From Pectinophora gossypiella (Eukaryota; Arthropoda; Insecta; Lepidoptera; Gelechiidae): DNA of 64,000 bases. The stretch spans positions 12,895,534-12,959,533 of the forward strand of contig NC_065422.1 in NCBI RefSeq assembly GCF_024362695.1. The letters run 5' to 3'. Shown piece after piece: positions 35,701 through 50,700 of this stretch (position 1 is its first letter; each line of letters starts with the position of its first letter). The translations under genes were made by a program, and so were the position numbers. The notes beneath the pieces are model-generated. The model was given only the letters and a program-made list of their open reading frames with translations, did no database searches and had not been told where the DNA came from.

Positions 35701-38700
35701 TGTATCTGCCTATTTTCGCTTCGTGCTAGGAAGCCGCTTCATAGCTCAAAAGTTTATGCGGACTTTTGAGTTAATTCGTTTGGGGTTCGGAGTAGGAGTC
35801 TACTCCGAGGGTGGGGGCTTAGGTTTCATCATCATCATTCATCACCTTTCACCATTTCATTAATCATCAAGAAAAAAAAAATACGTCAGACATGGCTGTA
35901 TGGGCATAGTTCCCTTTGCCTTACCCTTCGGGGAAAACCAAACCAAAAAAAAATGACTATGGTGTGCTGTAGCTAATAGTGGATAGGTTTGTAAGTATCT
36001 GGTACCTCGACCGGCAGGTTGTCCTCTGTCTCGACGACCTCAACGACTGACTCCGTGTCGGACTGCGAGTTGATGTCGTCCGCGTCCACTATGCAGGGCT
36101 CCTGCAGCGGTACTTCCTCCACAAACTCCGCTTCTGCTGCTTCGGGCTCTTCTTTCGTTAGTGACGCCTGGAAGAAATATGCCTTTATTGATTTTGTTGA
36201 CCGACACTTTCTTTTTCCGCGTATCGGGTAGTTTCTTAGGTCAAAAATGATTTATGAAATTCTGATTACTAAACAAAAACAGATCTAAAGGTGACAAATA
36301 TGTTTTCTTCTTCCCATTTAACCTACTTATGAATTTTAATCAAGAAAACCTCAATAATATGTGCGATGTTTCGTCACGTTTCTCTACAGACTGCTTTTTC
36401 ATACAAATTCCATAGTAATTTCGTGTTTTGACGTTTAGTAAAAAGTAACAGATTTGACTAGTTGGAAACTACCCATTTCTTGATGATATACGAGTAGATT
36501 TAATTGAGGTATAATCATAGTAAAGGATTCCGCTGGTGCACCGAACTTAGAAGCGCTCATAGTGGGGTAAAGATCACAAACCTTATAGTCCTGGTAGCAG
36601 GCGGGATGGTAGTTGCAGTCGTTATGGCGCACAGAGTTCCGGAGGTGCCACTCCTCGAGGTCCTCGTTGTAGAACTGCTGGAACTTGTCCCCGCAGAGGG
36701 CGCAGTGCTGGTCGGCGGGCGCTCCGGCCGCCACCGAGGGCGGGGGCTCCGGCGCCGCCTCGCCCGCCGCCGCCGCCTCGCCGCCCACCTCGAACCAGCT
36801 CTTCTCTGAGGAGGGAGGGGTGTGTTATATAATGTGGGTAGAGCGAAGGCAACAGAGAAACCACTGCCATAGCAATAGCTGGCGAGGAGTATGCACCCAC
36901 GCCTCTCTGAAGGGGTACACAGGTATAGTGCACATTATTAACCCACAGCCAAGCCGAGCCTGTCAGAGATAGACTATTTTGTTATAATTTTCTCTTTGCG
37001 ACGGTGCCCAAAGGCACCCGTTATTATTATTATTTCCAGCCTACACTGTCCAACTGCAGGGCATATACGTCTCTTCCCTTCTTTCACTTCTCCCTATCAG
37101 CCGTGCGATTAAAAAACAAAAATCCATCAACACTTACCTCTCTCCTCAAGATCCTCCACCTCCTCGTACTGCACCCAGTCGGACAGGTCGTAGTGCCAGT
37201 GGCGGCTGTGGGCGCGGCGGGCGGAGTCCCTCTCGCGGCGGTTCTGGCGGAAGTGCCAGTCCAGGTGCTGCGAGTAGCGGACCGTGTGCTCGGGGGGGAA
37301 GCGCGCCCCGCAGCCGCTGCATTGCATGCCGCCGTACAGCTTGGCTACCAAGCCTGGTTGTTTGCTGTTGAAGGGAAAATTTACATTAGCAAACCTTCAA
37401 AACACGCGTGATTTACACGGTATTGTCACGATTTCGAATCCCAGCGCGGGCTAAACCGCTTCTTCCATTGTGTGGGTTGTGAGATCAGTATTGAGCCGCC
37501 AAAGGCCCCTGACATAAATAAGCCATGGCGGCAGCCATTGGGGGCTAGGTATGTTTGGCAGATAAGTATGTAGTCGTTACCGACTCTGATTTCGCGAGTC
37601 GTTACCGCTACATACTTATCGAGGTTAATAGTAGCCACTAATCCACTGAATTCAATTTTATGATATGGTTTATGTAACTACTACTAAACCACTGAATTCG
37701 ACTTTATGAATTTGAATAGGCCAGTTTCCAACTAGTCAAATCGGTTACTTTTTACTAAACGTCAAAACACGAATTTACTACGGAATTTGTATGAAAAAGC
37801 AACCTGTGACGTCATAGAAAAACGTGACAAAATGTCGCATGGATGCTTTCTGTCGTGATAAGAAATGAAGAATAAAAAAATACTCACACTCTCAAAGTCT
37901 CTGGTCTGAGGAGATCCACCCTATGTATCTTAGTCTTGTCTTCTTTCGGTGGAGCTGGCTTCACCTCCTCTTTCTTTTCACGGACAACATCTTTGTTTTC
38001 CGCTTTGACATCATCAGGCATTTTCACGATCCCTGTAGCTACCAACTTGGCAAATAGATCGGCTACATTGATGTTTCCTAGTATAGGGAGGGTGGCTGTA
38101 GGCGGTTTTTCTTCTGCAGGGGTTTCAAGGCCTGGGATTTTCTCTGGTTTCGCGAAAAGTGGCTCAGCAAGACTGTAGGCTGATGCTGAAGCCGGTGTCT
38201 CCATGTTTGAAGGCATTACACTTGCTAGCATGTCCAAACCTGAAGGACAAGTTATGATGGTTAGACAACTTTTTGAGATGATACTCTTTTATTAAAAAAA
38301 AATGGATTTACATTTGATCGAGAATTTAGTGTAGTTTAGATTAATTTGAAAGAACCTTTTATTCTAAAGTTAATTAAAATACTACTTGCATAACTTGAAT
38401 TATTAAAATACCCTTAAGCATATTAGCATGATTTGCCTTGAATAACATTTACTGCCAGCAAAATGGGGTCGAAACCTATATTAACTTATATTATAACCTA
38501 TAACCTATAATATACAGAGTGTTAGTTACATCGTAACGAAAACTGAATTTTATATCGCAAAAATAGAAAATTCCACTTGATATCAACTCAATCATGGTCT
38601 AAACCATCCCTCTAAAGTTTTCGTTACGATGTTACTAACTTGTATGTAAGAAATATAATTACCTTGGTTTACGCCGACGGGACTGGGCGTCTTGTTCGGG

Positions 38701-41700
38701 CGAGGTGCTTCTTCATCCACTTCCATCGCGGTAGGCAGCATTGGTAGCCCCAACGACAGTACTGGAGGCAACACCGCTGGTAACATCGACCCTTCCATGT
38801 TCGCTATCTTTATGAACCCAGGTTTCACATTCCTAGGCAGCGCCGAGAACCGAATGAAATACTTCTCGTTGCCCACAGTTATAGGCTTCGGTAAATCCCC
38901 AAACTCAACTTTAAACGGCTGTTCGTTTATCAAAACTGTCTTCAGAGAGTCTACAAAGCGTATAGTAAAGAACTGGCCGTTTATCGTGATTTTTTGCACT
39001 TTCGCGTCGAGGTACACTGGGCACATTTGTGTAGCATTCACGATTAAGTTTATCTTCCCCGCGACAAGATCCGTTCGCTTCGTCTTGCCAATGTCTACTT
39101 GCGGCAACGGCCCTTCTAAATGCACTAATCTCGGTTTCCCGTCAATAATGACTCCTAGAGGCTGCCCTCCAAAGTAGCACTCCCACCATCTACCGTTTAT
39201 GAACAGCTCTCTCGTCGGCGCTCCGAACCTCATGTCGAACACTTGATCGTCTATCTCAACTTGTTTGTAAGGTTCGTTGAAGGATAGAACGACTGAATCT
39301 TTGTTGTCGAACGTGACGCGTCTACAACCTGGCAAGAACTTAATTTCTCTAGGATCATCCCAGTCCAGCATGATGATGGCAGTGTCTCCGTAGAACCTGA
39401 TCTCGCGCGGAACACCGTCTATTTGAATAGTTTTAACAGGGTCTTGGTCGATGTACTCTATGACTTTATAATCAGTTGGTGGAATGACGACGCCTGGAGC
39501 GCCTAAAGGCGGCGGGGCTTCCATCGGCTCGTACGGCTTCAACGGACATTCTCCCTGATACGTGCCTATTTTAGGAGTAGGCAGTGGTGGTAAAGGCATT
39601 CGAGGGTCAAATGGTGGTCTAGGGGCTCTCTTATCGAACTTCCCTCTGTAGAACGGCGGCGCTGGTCCTCTGAATCTTCTAGGTGCGTATTCATCGACTC
39701 TTGGTCTAGGCCCGCGCCAGTTGTAAGGCATGTTGTACATAGACGGCATTCCGGGGGGGATGGGGAGTAACCCAGGTCGAGGACCATCCATGGTGTCCAT
39801 CGCGCCCATCCTCATATCGGAATCGTGAAGATACCCTTGACTGTCTGGAGGAGTATCCATAAACACTGAAGGAGTAACCCTTTCGTCGATATCTCCGAAT
39901 GTATTCCGGGCATTCGGCGAAGATCTCGGACTAGATATTTTGTGATTCTGTTCCTGTATGTGGGCCTTGAGTTTTCTCTTGGATGACTCTAGAGACTCCC
40001 TTTGTTTCGCCTCTTTCAGCTTGAGTTTTTCGTTCAGCTGTAGTACTTGATACATGAGGGTATTGTACTGGCTCTTGTCAAGTTGGCCGTCGCTGAACTG
40101 CTCCTTGGCTTGGTTCATGATGATGGAGATGGTCTTCTTATGGTCTTCCGCATCAAACTCCTCAGCTGGTTCGGGCCGCAAGTCCGTGTCTTCCGTACTC
40201 AACGTACGTCGCCTTTCCCTTTCTACGCCTGAAAGAAGTTCAAACGGTTTATTAGTTAAAATTACTTCTAAATAACGGGTAATAATTGTTTAAAAGTTAT
40301 GGTGCTTCCCACATCAAGCACCTTTAGGGAAAAAGCTATTTGAATCTGCAGTGCCACTTTACAACGCGTCGGACCTTAATCTTACTCGATGACCACCATC
40401 ATATATTTCTTTTAAAATATAACATATAAGAAAAAAATAAATACGACTCATACAAAATAAATACTTACTCGGTGACTTGCTAAACAACAGCGGTCTGCCC
40501 AGCCTATCCTTTCCTTTGGTAGCTTCAGCTAGCTTCGCTCTGACTAGATCCAACTTCGAAGGGGTCTTCTTGACCTCTTCCTTCTCTTTGACTTCATTCC
40601 AGTCTCTCCTCGGGGACCTTTGGGGGGATATATCGTCTAGTTTGTGGTCATTGATTGAGTCAATAGACGGCGGTGGTGGAGCCACTTCTTCAACTTGAGG
40701 CAGTTGGCGTAGATCCACATCTTCATTGCCGAAAAGTCTGAAATAAGTTTGATAGTGAAAAACGCATTTTGAAATCGCATGCAATTTTGTTATTAAGACT
40801 AACAACGCAACGAAACCAAGAGTCATTACTCGTTTCTTGTCGAGTTTTAGTGTTCCGCACACACATAAACTCGCACTGGTATTTCCTAGGGCTGCAGATC
40901 CACATGGAATCGATTAAAATGAACTTGCAGCCACTCCTCAGATGGATATGACAAATCGTATGGTGATAAGTACTTGGGCAGACAAATGGGGAGCGCTGAA
41001 GGCTCTCACCCGGTACAAAATTTAAGACAACAGGCCTGAGGGTGCCCAGTTGGGCGCGAACCTCGGCTCAGGGCGTCGTCTGAAGAGATAATATATGAAA
41101 GAATTAATCGAATTAAAACAATGTAGAATTAATCGACCCTAGTGAGTTGATAGCTGTAAGCAACGAATAAGGGGAAATCGTCGACCACGCCGGCTAGGTC
41201 GGTATCGGGGTCCTCTAGTGTTTGTCGTCGCGAGCTGATTGGACGCCTCTAGCGCTAGAGTATACAAGCTTGAATCTGAATCACCTTTCTAGATGGGTGG
41301 TCTTTTAGTAACAGGGCTAGTACCTATGGCTCCTGAGACGGTCAAACATCTCACCACTAACCAAATACTACACTACATAGATAGAGCTTAGAGATGAACT
41401 GTAGCATAAGGCGGCGATCACAATAGACCTTACCCAGTGATACAGCTTTAAAAAGAGGTTTAGTTACATTGTTAGACCAACGAGAACTTTAATGTTCCGC
41501 TTACAAGATCACTAAATGTATTCTAAACTTCGTAAGATAGCTGTTCATAAACAAAAACGGATACTTACATATCAAACTTATCGAGCTTATTCTTCTTAGC
41601 TTTCCCTTCAGCCGTTTCAGTGGACGGCCTCTTCTGGCCCACGGCTGCTGGCTTAGTCTCAACCGCTGGAAGCACTCGCAAGTCCACATCCTTGTTCACC

Positions 41701-44700
41701 ACTTCGGGAATATCTGAAAACGGCACTCAATTTTTAATAAGTCTTGTTTTTTTTTTTTTGTATTTTTGGTACTTATTAACATTTTACCTGTTACCCATCC
41801 TTTGTTAAAGTTGCGGGATCCGTTTGCCTAGTTTGTTGTTTAACTACACTGCGCATCCAGCTTTTTTATTATTTACGCTTTACGTCTCAGAATTTGGATG
41901 ATTATTATTTATTACATAGATATCTGCAGTGCATAAGTGTAGACTTATCATGATGTTCAAAGGTAAACCTACTTATTTGATGGCGAGTTATTACAATTTT
42001 AACTCTCACAGAATGTTAAGTTTTAAAAGGTAATAAATTACAACTGATAATGTCAAGTCGACAGACGCGCACTGGCACTTAATACGTTCTCACTACCGCC
42101 TCTAGTGGGCATTGAAGTTTAAAACGATTTTGATACTATTTCATTATCCAGGACAACTTCCCAACATGTTACGTGATTCTCTATTAAAAGCTACACTGTC
42201 GTAACGTAGTATAAATTACTTATCACTATTCTTACAACTACGAGTAAGATATTAAATTATAAATAGCACCGTAGCTTATCAAGTTAAACACAAGTAAGTT
42301 ACTTGCAACATCTCTGTTAACGATTTGGGGTAAATAAGCGACTTTGGCGACCGGATCCTTCGTTCCATCCTTTTACTTTCAGACGAACGTTGTAAAATTA
42401 GAACCTTAGCGTAAGGCAGGTACTTCGTAAGCGTATTGCGCGCGAATTCGCTTTGTGCGGATACGTAACACGCAAAAACAATCCCGTCCGTCCAAGTACG
42501 TGCACGTACTACGGGTGCGTGCGTTCGTACGTATACGCATGAGTCGAATTCGTACGAAAACGCATCCGAAATGCGACCGGCCTAAAGCTGCATTTCTACT
42601 GGAGCAAAATCGGAGCATAACGAAAAAATATCGATAGTATTTCTGGCCTTATATTGACTTATATACAACTGCATTTAGAGGCAAATCTGCGTATCACTAA
42701 CCTACTTGGTTTGGTGCTGATTCCGATTGATTCCTTATGTATGAATGTAAAGGATAACATTTAAAACAGTTAAACTAAATTAAAATTAAGGTTTGTTCGC
42801 CACAATCAGCACCATTGTAGTAGTAATTATATTAAACGCACTGTACGATTCGTCCGCTCTAATTCTGATCCACCAGATGAGTAGAAGGAACAAGGTGAGG
42901 CTTCTAGATGTTTTATTGAGTAGGTTGCGCTTGCGCCACTGAAATCCTCAGTCATAACACGTTTCGTAGTGATTGTAGATTTATGTAGAACATAACTTAA
43001 ACTAGTGTTCTTTGATGAAAATATTTTTTTTTTCTGTGCTTTAAATATGTTGGCAACGACTGTTTTCCACCACAGTTACTGGTAATGTTCAACTTTGGAG
43101 CAAAATATAAATACACAATCCATATAGTTTTACGAACTCATTTTATATAGTAATGATTTTTTATCTTGATACTGAAGTAAATATTAGTGTGTTAGATTAT
43201 ATTGTTTATTTCACTAGTATTTAAAGTTACTTTATTTTTATTTGTAAGTATACGATTTGTTTTTTTTATACAAGATCATAGTCTCCTCGACACACTGGCA
43301 CTATCATAGTAAATTGTTTTTAACAAATAAATAATGTTGTACTTAATTGTATTTTTATATATCAAAGTAGAACTAAAACCTATTGTTTTTATGAATCTTT
43401 TTCCCTTGTGTAATTATTTTACGTCTTTTGTTGTGTATCTTATAATGTAACAGCCATCTAAATTATCGCCTAAAAAAATTAATTATGTCCCCAATTTCGT
43501 CTCATAAACGACTGAAAATTAAATTATGGAATAGCGATAAAATTGAAACCATCTCGCAAGTATGTTTCGTAAGGATTATCAGAAAAATATTAATAGTATT
43601 AGCTTAGGAATGAGAAAAAAAAAGTTCCAAATTGAAATTGAATGTAAAATCGTGTTTTGTTTAACAAAAAATCGGAGGTGTTTAGTTTTGATGAGAAATA
43701 TAAAAGCTTACCCTTTTAGAAGTGACAGCACTAAAGAATCTTGGTTCAACAGGAGAAGAGAATAGATTTAGGAAATAGGATTTAGGTTTGAGATGTTTGT
43801 TTATGCAATTTTTTTTATTTTGGAAACCATAGTTTTTGATACCTACTTCTCAACTATCCTACTGACCAATCACAGCGAGAATTCTCTCCGGCACGCTTTA
43901 ATCGATCGATTTTTACGTCTCCACTGCCCTAATGATAATCGATTTCCGATAGATGTTACGGGAAGAAATGCTGATGAATGGAAACTACTCTTCTGAACAG
44001 CGAAAATGAATGCGGAGTAGACTACTTATGGATTAGATTTCCAATTATGAAGTGTGACTCCCGGCGCTATACATCGCAGGCGAATGTTTTAAATCTAAAG
44101 AAAAATGCGCACAAACCGAAACTTCCAAGTACTAGGATCGCACACACGTATCGTGGCCTTATAATGAAAACCATGCGAGCGCGTTTTTTAAAATCACATT
44201 ATTTTGTGATTTTTGTTAACAAAACTTCGCAAAGTTTTCTTTATAATGAGACGATATACGGAATGACAAAGATGAGTGTGGCTTGCGAGTTATAGCGACG
44301 GTTTTAGATTTGTAACTATTATAACTCAAGTGAGAGTGATATCTGTCGCGGCCTATCGTTATATCGGATATTACAACTACTTATTTACCAAAACAGAGGG
44401 TTAAAAAGGCCGCATCGAAGCAAGTGGTTACTTGACAGTTATAACAATATATGAAATATGTCAGATATGGTAGTTTATGATTTTATCCAATAGTTTTTTT
44501 TATTAAGATCACTTTGAAATATTGTATGTGTGTATTACAAGACTCGAAACATGGGCGGCCATGATAAGCTTCGTCACATTTCACAAAATAAACACAAATA
44601 TCTGTCACATTTCAAGTTAAACTGTTTGACAGTTTGTTTCTTGAAATGTGACGTCACTGGGCAAAATATCACGTGACCAACCGTTTTCGCGGGAAATTTG

Positions 44701-47700
44701 TAATGAATGAAGAATATGTAAAGCTTTTTCGAGAAAATAAAATATTTTAAAGTAATTGTAATTTTTAAAATACTTATCCGAAAACTGTCAAGTAGCCAAT
44801 TCAGCTGAAAAAGCAATATTGCAATTTGACATTTGCGCATATGAACGTAAGTGCGCAATGCAAACAAATGTCAAATAGCAATATTGCCTTTTTAGACGAA
44901 TTGCTTCGATGACGCCTTTTTAACCCCCTGATTGTGATTGGTGAGTTTCTTGACGAAGCCAAAGCTGATGACTAGTCCCGATACGTGGTGAATGATGTTC
45001 TTCAGTCCTTCAACGCCTGTTGTCATCGTCTTCAAGGTCATCACTTGCCCGCTTCACGTTTCTTCCCGTCACTTATTACCCATTTCGTTTATCGAGAAGT
45101 TGCAAGAACTATTTTATAATCATCTATTTTATTAGTCACCAGAACTCGGAGAAACCCAAACGTGCGTTAAACTATGTCAACCAAGTGACCTGTGCAGCAA
45201 ACTTTCAGTACGAATTCGATAAAATATTGAAACTATTTCCCAAAGTTAGATTAAATGTTAGGTAATATTTAGCATCTTCTTAAAAGTAAGGGTACAAAAG
45301 CCGGCGTGAAACATCAATATGAATACTCCAAGAGTTGAAAAACATTTTATTTCCACACAATAAGTGTAAGTCTTCTCGCTTATATCTAGTATCACAGATT
45401 ACGACTAGCGATGTTTGTATCGCGGCCCTACGCTCGCATTCGGTTAACATAGAGTGATATCTTACTTGACGCGTCAGCGGGGGCGGAGGGCGCGGGCTCG
45501 GGGCTCTCGGATTGCTCCTTATTGCGTCGCATGTAGCGCTCCTTGTGGTAGTTCTTGAGCTCCTTGAAGGCGACGACCGGCGTGGCCTCCGGTTCGCGCT
45601 CCTTTGCGCGCTTCACCCGCTCCTTGGCCTTCGCCTTCTTCTCCGGCGAGGACCCGCTCGAGCTGTCTTTAGCCTCCGCGTCTTTCTTCTTCTTCTTATC
45701 AACTTTAGGGGCGTCCTTCTTCCTCTTAACCGGCGACGGCGCGTCGCGCTCCTTCGCCTCGTCCCGATTGATTTTCGGGATCGGCGGCAATTTGTTTATC
45801 TTTTTCGGGTCGACGAGCTTGTCGATATATTTGTCGACAGAGGCGTCATCGAGGGGCCGGTCGTTCTTTTTGACGTCCTTGTGGTTCTCGTCGGGTTTGG
45901 CGGGCTTGCGGTCGGGCTCGTCCCTGCGGGCGCGGGCGCGGTCGCGGCGGGCGTCCCCGCGCTTGTCCAGCCGCGGGTCGCGGCGGCGCGGCGGCCGGGC
46001 GGGCGCGGGCCGCGCCGCCGCGGGCTGCACGTCGTACGTTATGACGTTCTTGCGCTTGGTGACGCGCTCCAGGGGCTTGATGTCGAACACGTTGGGCGCT
46101 ATGGGCGCGGGCGGCGCGGGGTGCGGCGCGGGGTGCGGCGCGGGGGCGGCGGGGGCGGCGGCCGCGACGGCCGGGGGCGGCGGGGGCGGCGGGTGGCGCG
46201 CCAGGCGCGGGTCGCGGCGCGCGGCGGCCAGCGCGGCGCTGACGGGCGCGATGCGGCCGCCCGCCGGCTTGCTCACGGGCTGCGGGGAAACTCCAATTCA
46301 GATACCACGCACAAACAACAATACCATACTTCTATATACGAAAACAGTTTATCGTCAGCTTATAGTGGAAACCACGTAAGCACTTTTTTGAAAGTCACAA
46401 CAAAAACCTCGCAATAACATGCTAAAATGAAACTAATTGAAACAAGGCGAGGTTCTGTTGAAGACAATCACATTGGAATTTGATTTTCAAGAAGCGTATG
46501 TGGTTTTCACTATAAGGCGACGTTATATACCCTCCCACTGCCGGGCCCAGACCTCCCCTCAACTAGTGTTATGATTCATGATCAGGATCATATCATTTAA
46601 GCGCTGAATATTTCTCGGATCAGTACAAACGAAGCACCACTCGGGCGCAAAACTCATTGAACACACTAGTTCCAAATAAAATAAGATATATTCGCATTCA
46701 TATGTTAAACCACTGCATATACAGGGTGTTAGTGACATCGTAACGAATACTGAGAGGGATGATCCAGACCATGATTCTGAGTTGGTATCAAGTGGAATTT
46801 TCAGTTGGAAAGTTCATTTTTTTTTAATTATTTTCTGTTCCATACTTTTGCGACGGAAAATTCCACTTGATATCATCTCAGAATCATGGCCTCAATCATC
46901 CCTCAAAGTTTTCGTTACGACGTCACTAACACCCTGTATACACATATGTATAAAGATACATACAACGCATCATCGGTTTTCTCGCCACATAGCGCATTAA
47001 GTCACACTGTAATGTTGTATGTACCTTTATATATAAATACATAAACCAGAACTAACATCCCTAATTCCTACCAGATAAAATTAACCCTAACAATGGCTCT
47101 GATTCCTTTAGACACCTAATTTTATTTTAAGTTATACATGTAATTTTCCTATCCGCCGAAAAGGAAAGGGCCGACAACTTTGTAAAAATTTTATGACTGT
47201 CGATCACCCACACGTCCCTTTCTTTTTCAGCGCACAAGTAAATTACAGGTATAAATTAAAATAAAATTAGATGGTGTGTACAGGAATCAGTATTAGCGTC
47301 ACATAAATACCAACACGGGTTTCAAACGCGAATATATACCCCTACATATACCCCACGTAACACTACATAAACAGCCCATATACGTCCCACGACTGGGTAG
47401 TCCTTCAATCAATGGAGCATACTCCACCAAACTGCTGGTTGGTGGAGTTTGTTTTTTAACGTCACATTCACTACTTGGTCGGACAGAGGGTTTGTAGAAA
47501 TATTCATCACTTAGTAGAGAAAATAATAATAAATATATACTCACAGGACCAAGCCGGGCTTTGACGGGGAGGTTGATCTCGGGCGCCGCGGGCATTACGG
47601 GAGCCACCACAGGATTAACCATCGCGATTGGCATAACTGACACCGGTGCAGACACTGGGGTTACTGACGACTGCGGGCAAATGTAAGCGTATTTATAGGG

Positions 47701-50700
47701 AGTGTCGGTAAAACAGTCGCGACGCTTGGGAACAATGAAAGGGTAATTAGTTAATTATGGCGCGTCGGTAAAGTAGGGGTGGCGCGTCGGTAAAGTAGGG
47801 GTGTTTCTAGAAGTGATTGCTTTTTTCGATCTCATTTACGTGGCTCTATTAACTATTGAAAGTATTGAAAGTCGGAGGTCATCCATCGCAAGATGATGAC
47901 TAAGTACCCACGCTTCACTAAGCTTTCTGTCAAACCAACGTGTTAGGCACTAAATTACCATTTTAAATATAAACATTTCTGTAACATTTCACCTGTATGT
48001 CGTACCTGAAGCGATAAATAAGCCCCAATTCCATTAACTATGCGATGAATAAAACGATTTTATTTGCTCAATTATCGCGCTCGATGCGATAAATTGTCTT
48101 TTAAGAATTCTTTTCATAAGATTTATAGAATCAGGAAGAGGTAGATTAAACCACCGAAATTACTCTATCCTCGTAACGCCGAAGCATTATTACGATTTCG
48201 AAGTAATAATCGACCGTGGTACCTTCAGAAGGACCAAATTTTTGCAGTCGTAAAGGCCGAGCACTTGAAGTACAAATTTTAAAGTGTTAGAATTTGAAGA
48301 CCTATGTAAGGATGAATAGAAGACATTTTTGAAAAAATTACGTTTTTTTTAGTTCTTCCAGAAGGACTCCCGGTTTAAGTCACTACTTTTAGAAAAATCT
48401 GAAAAATATTATTATTATAAAGGGTTATGTATTTTTTCATTAAAATACATACCTATTTGTACGTCATAAATATGTGTATATACATAAATATTTAAATATA
48501 AAATAAGTAACGAGTTTTAGTTTTTATGACGTAGTTTGTGATTAGTCCCTCTGGAAGTACATTAGGTTTTTATTATTAGGAAAGAAATTAATTCATGGTG
48601 TCAGTTTAGATCATCATTAGAAATAAAAAAGGAAATAAAATTAAGACGGTAGTTTTTTTTGTTTTCATAATCATAAGATCAAGTAAGCAAGTCAATCTAT
48701 ATCGGTATGATTTAATCACATATAACAATTTAAAAAAGTATTTGAAAATATCCGGACACGACACCTAAAGTCCCTTGCAAAGGACTAAAAAGTTTGCTTT
48801 CATATTGCTAACGATATCGATACGAAATTGATAAAATAACTATGTCATGTTGTTGATTATTATCTTACCTGCGATTTCTGAAAATAATGTATATGAAAAA
48901 ACTACGAAATTCGATTATTAATTTGATTTTTTTTTTACCTCGTCGCCGTGTGAAGATGGTGCGCATCTTTTACCAATAAAATGACAAATTACGACAAGTG
49001 ATACATATTTCTTTTTTATTAAAGCCTTGAATAGGTATTCACGAAATAGAATGAACTAGTTCGTAGACAAATTAATTTTTGTCTCAATCGGCGCAAAGGT
49101 TTGAATTAAATTGACCGGCAAAGTTTTGGTACTTTTAAAAGTACCTTCGTTGATTATTCGAACGAACTATTCCTTCGGCCTTTATGACTACAATTATTTG
49201 GTCCTTCTCAGAGGACCCCAGGGCTTACGAGGCTAGGCATTGGTGATGATTCCTGTACACATCATCTAACTTTATTTTAAGTTATACCTGTCATTTTCTT
49301 ATCCGCCGGAAAGAAAAGGGACGGGTAATCGGCGTGCATAAAATTGATGGAACACAAGTTTAGGCACAAATCTAAAACCTAAAAATTTTATATTGGGCAA
49401 TAACCCGACAGAATTATGTTGGCAAAACACGGTTTGCATACCCGCGAGGTATCTATTTGATTCGCCCAGGCTATTAATTCATTTTAAAATTAACATTTGT
49501 CAATCATCTGTTCCTTTCACTTTCGACGGATATGAAAATGACATGTATAACTTAAAATCAGGTGTCTAAAAATCGCAGCCATTGTCAACAAATAAAGAAC
49601 ACAATTAGAAGTCATTAAGAGCTCATTTATTAATTTGTTACATTTAACTTACACAAATGAGCTTCCGCGTATTATGATACCTAGAAATCATTACGACGGA
49701 TAGATTTAGGTAATTGCTTCTTTAAAGTATGAATTATGTTTTCTCTAATGATTTTAATTTTCTATGCTTTACTTTTTCGGCGAATTATAAGTAGGGACTT
49801 TTAATGACATGTGATAATAATAATGTTGGTAATTTCGGTTGTGTTGGTTATTCCGGGAAAGGGAAACAATGCCATGAAAGGACTTTAAATAACATGAGAT
49901 AATGAAAAATATCATAATTCCGCAAATGGGAACATTAGCGTGAAAGGACCTATCTTATCGATATTCTGCTAATGGGAACAAATAACAATGGGCGTAATCG
50001 CGCAAAGAGAAACAATGACATGAAAGGATTTTAAATAACATGTTGTTTTAAAAACGTTCGTAATTCCGCAAATCGGAACAATAGCATGAAAGGACCTGTG
50101 ATAACTTATCGATATTCCGCTAATGGGAACAAATAACAATGGGCGTAATCGCGCAAAGGGAAACAATGACATGAAAGGACTTTAAATAACATGAGATAAT
50201 GAAAAATATCATAATTCCGCAAATGGGAACATTAGCGTGAAAGGACCTATCTTATCGATATTCCGCTAATGGGAACAAATAACAATGGGCGTAATCGCGC
50301 AAAGAGAAACAATGACATGAAAGGATTTTAAATAACACGTTTTAAAAACGTTCATAATTCCGCAAATCGGAACAATAACATGAAAGGACCTTTAATAACT
50401 TATCGATATTCCGCTAATGGGAACAAATAACAATGGTCGTTTTTCCGCAAAGGGAAACAATGACATGAAAGGATTTTAAATAACATATGGTATTAAAAAA
50501 TATCGTAATTCCACAATTGGGAACAATAGCATTGAAGGACCTTTAAGAACTTATCCATATTCTGCAAATGGGAACAAATAACAATGGTCGTTTTTCCGCA
50601 AAGGGAAACAATGACATGAAAGAACTTTAATAACATGTAGTATTAAAAACGTTGGTAATTCCCGAATTGGAACAATAGCATGAAAGGACCTGTAATAACT

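Noticed and set aside
38692..39177. 161-codon open frame on the plus strand within Pcf11 exon 9
   Set aside because: Antisense shadow of the conserved central domain.
43978..44295. 105-codon open frame in Pcf11 intron 6
   Set aside because: AT-rich, no recognisable domain, chance length.
45512..46417. Long open frames (270-300 codons) on the plus strand opposite Pcf11 exon 6
   Set aside because: They follow from the high GC of the exon, are low complexity (Gly/Arg or Ser/Ala runs) and show no domain. The minus frame joins neighbours in phase.
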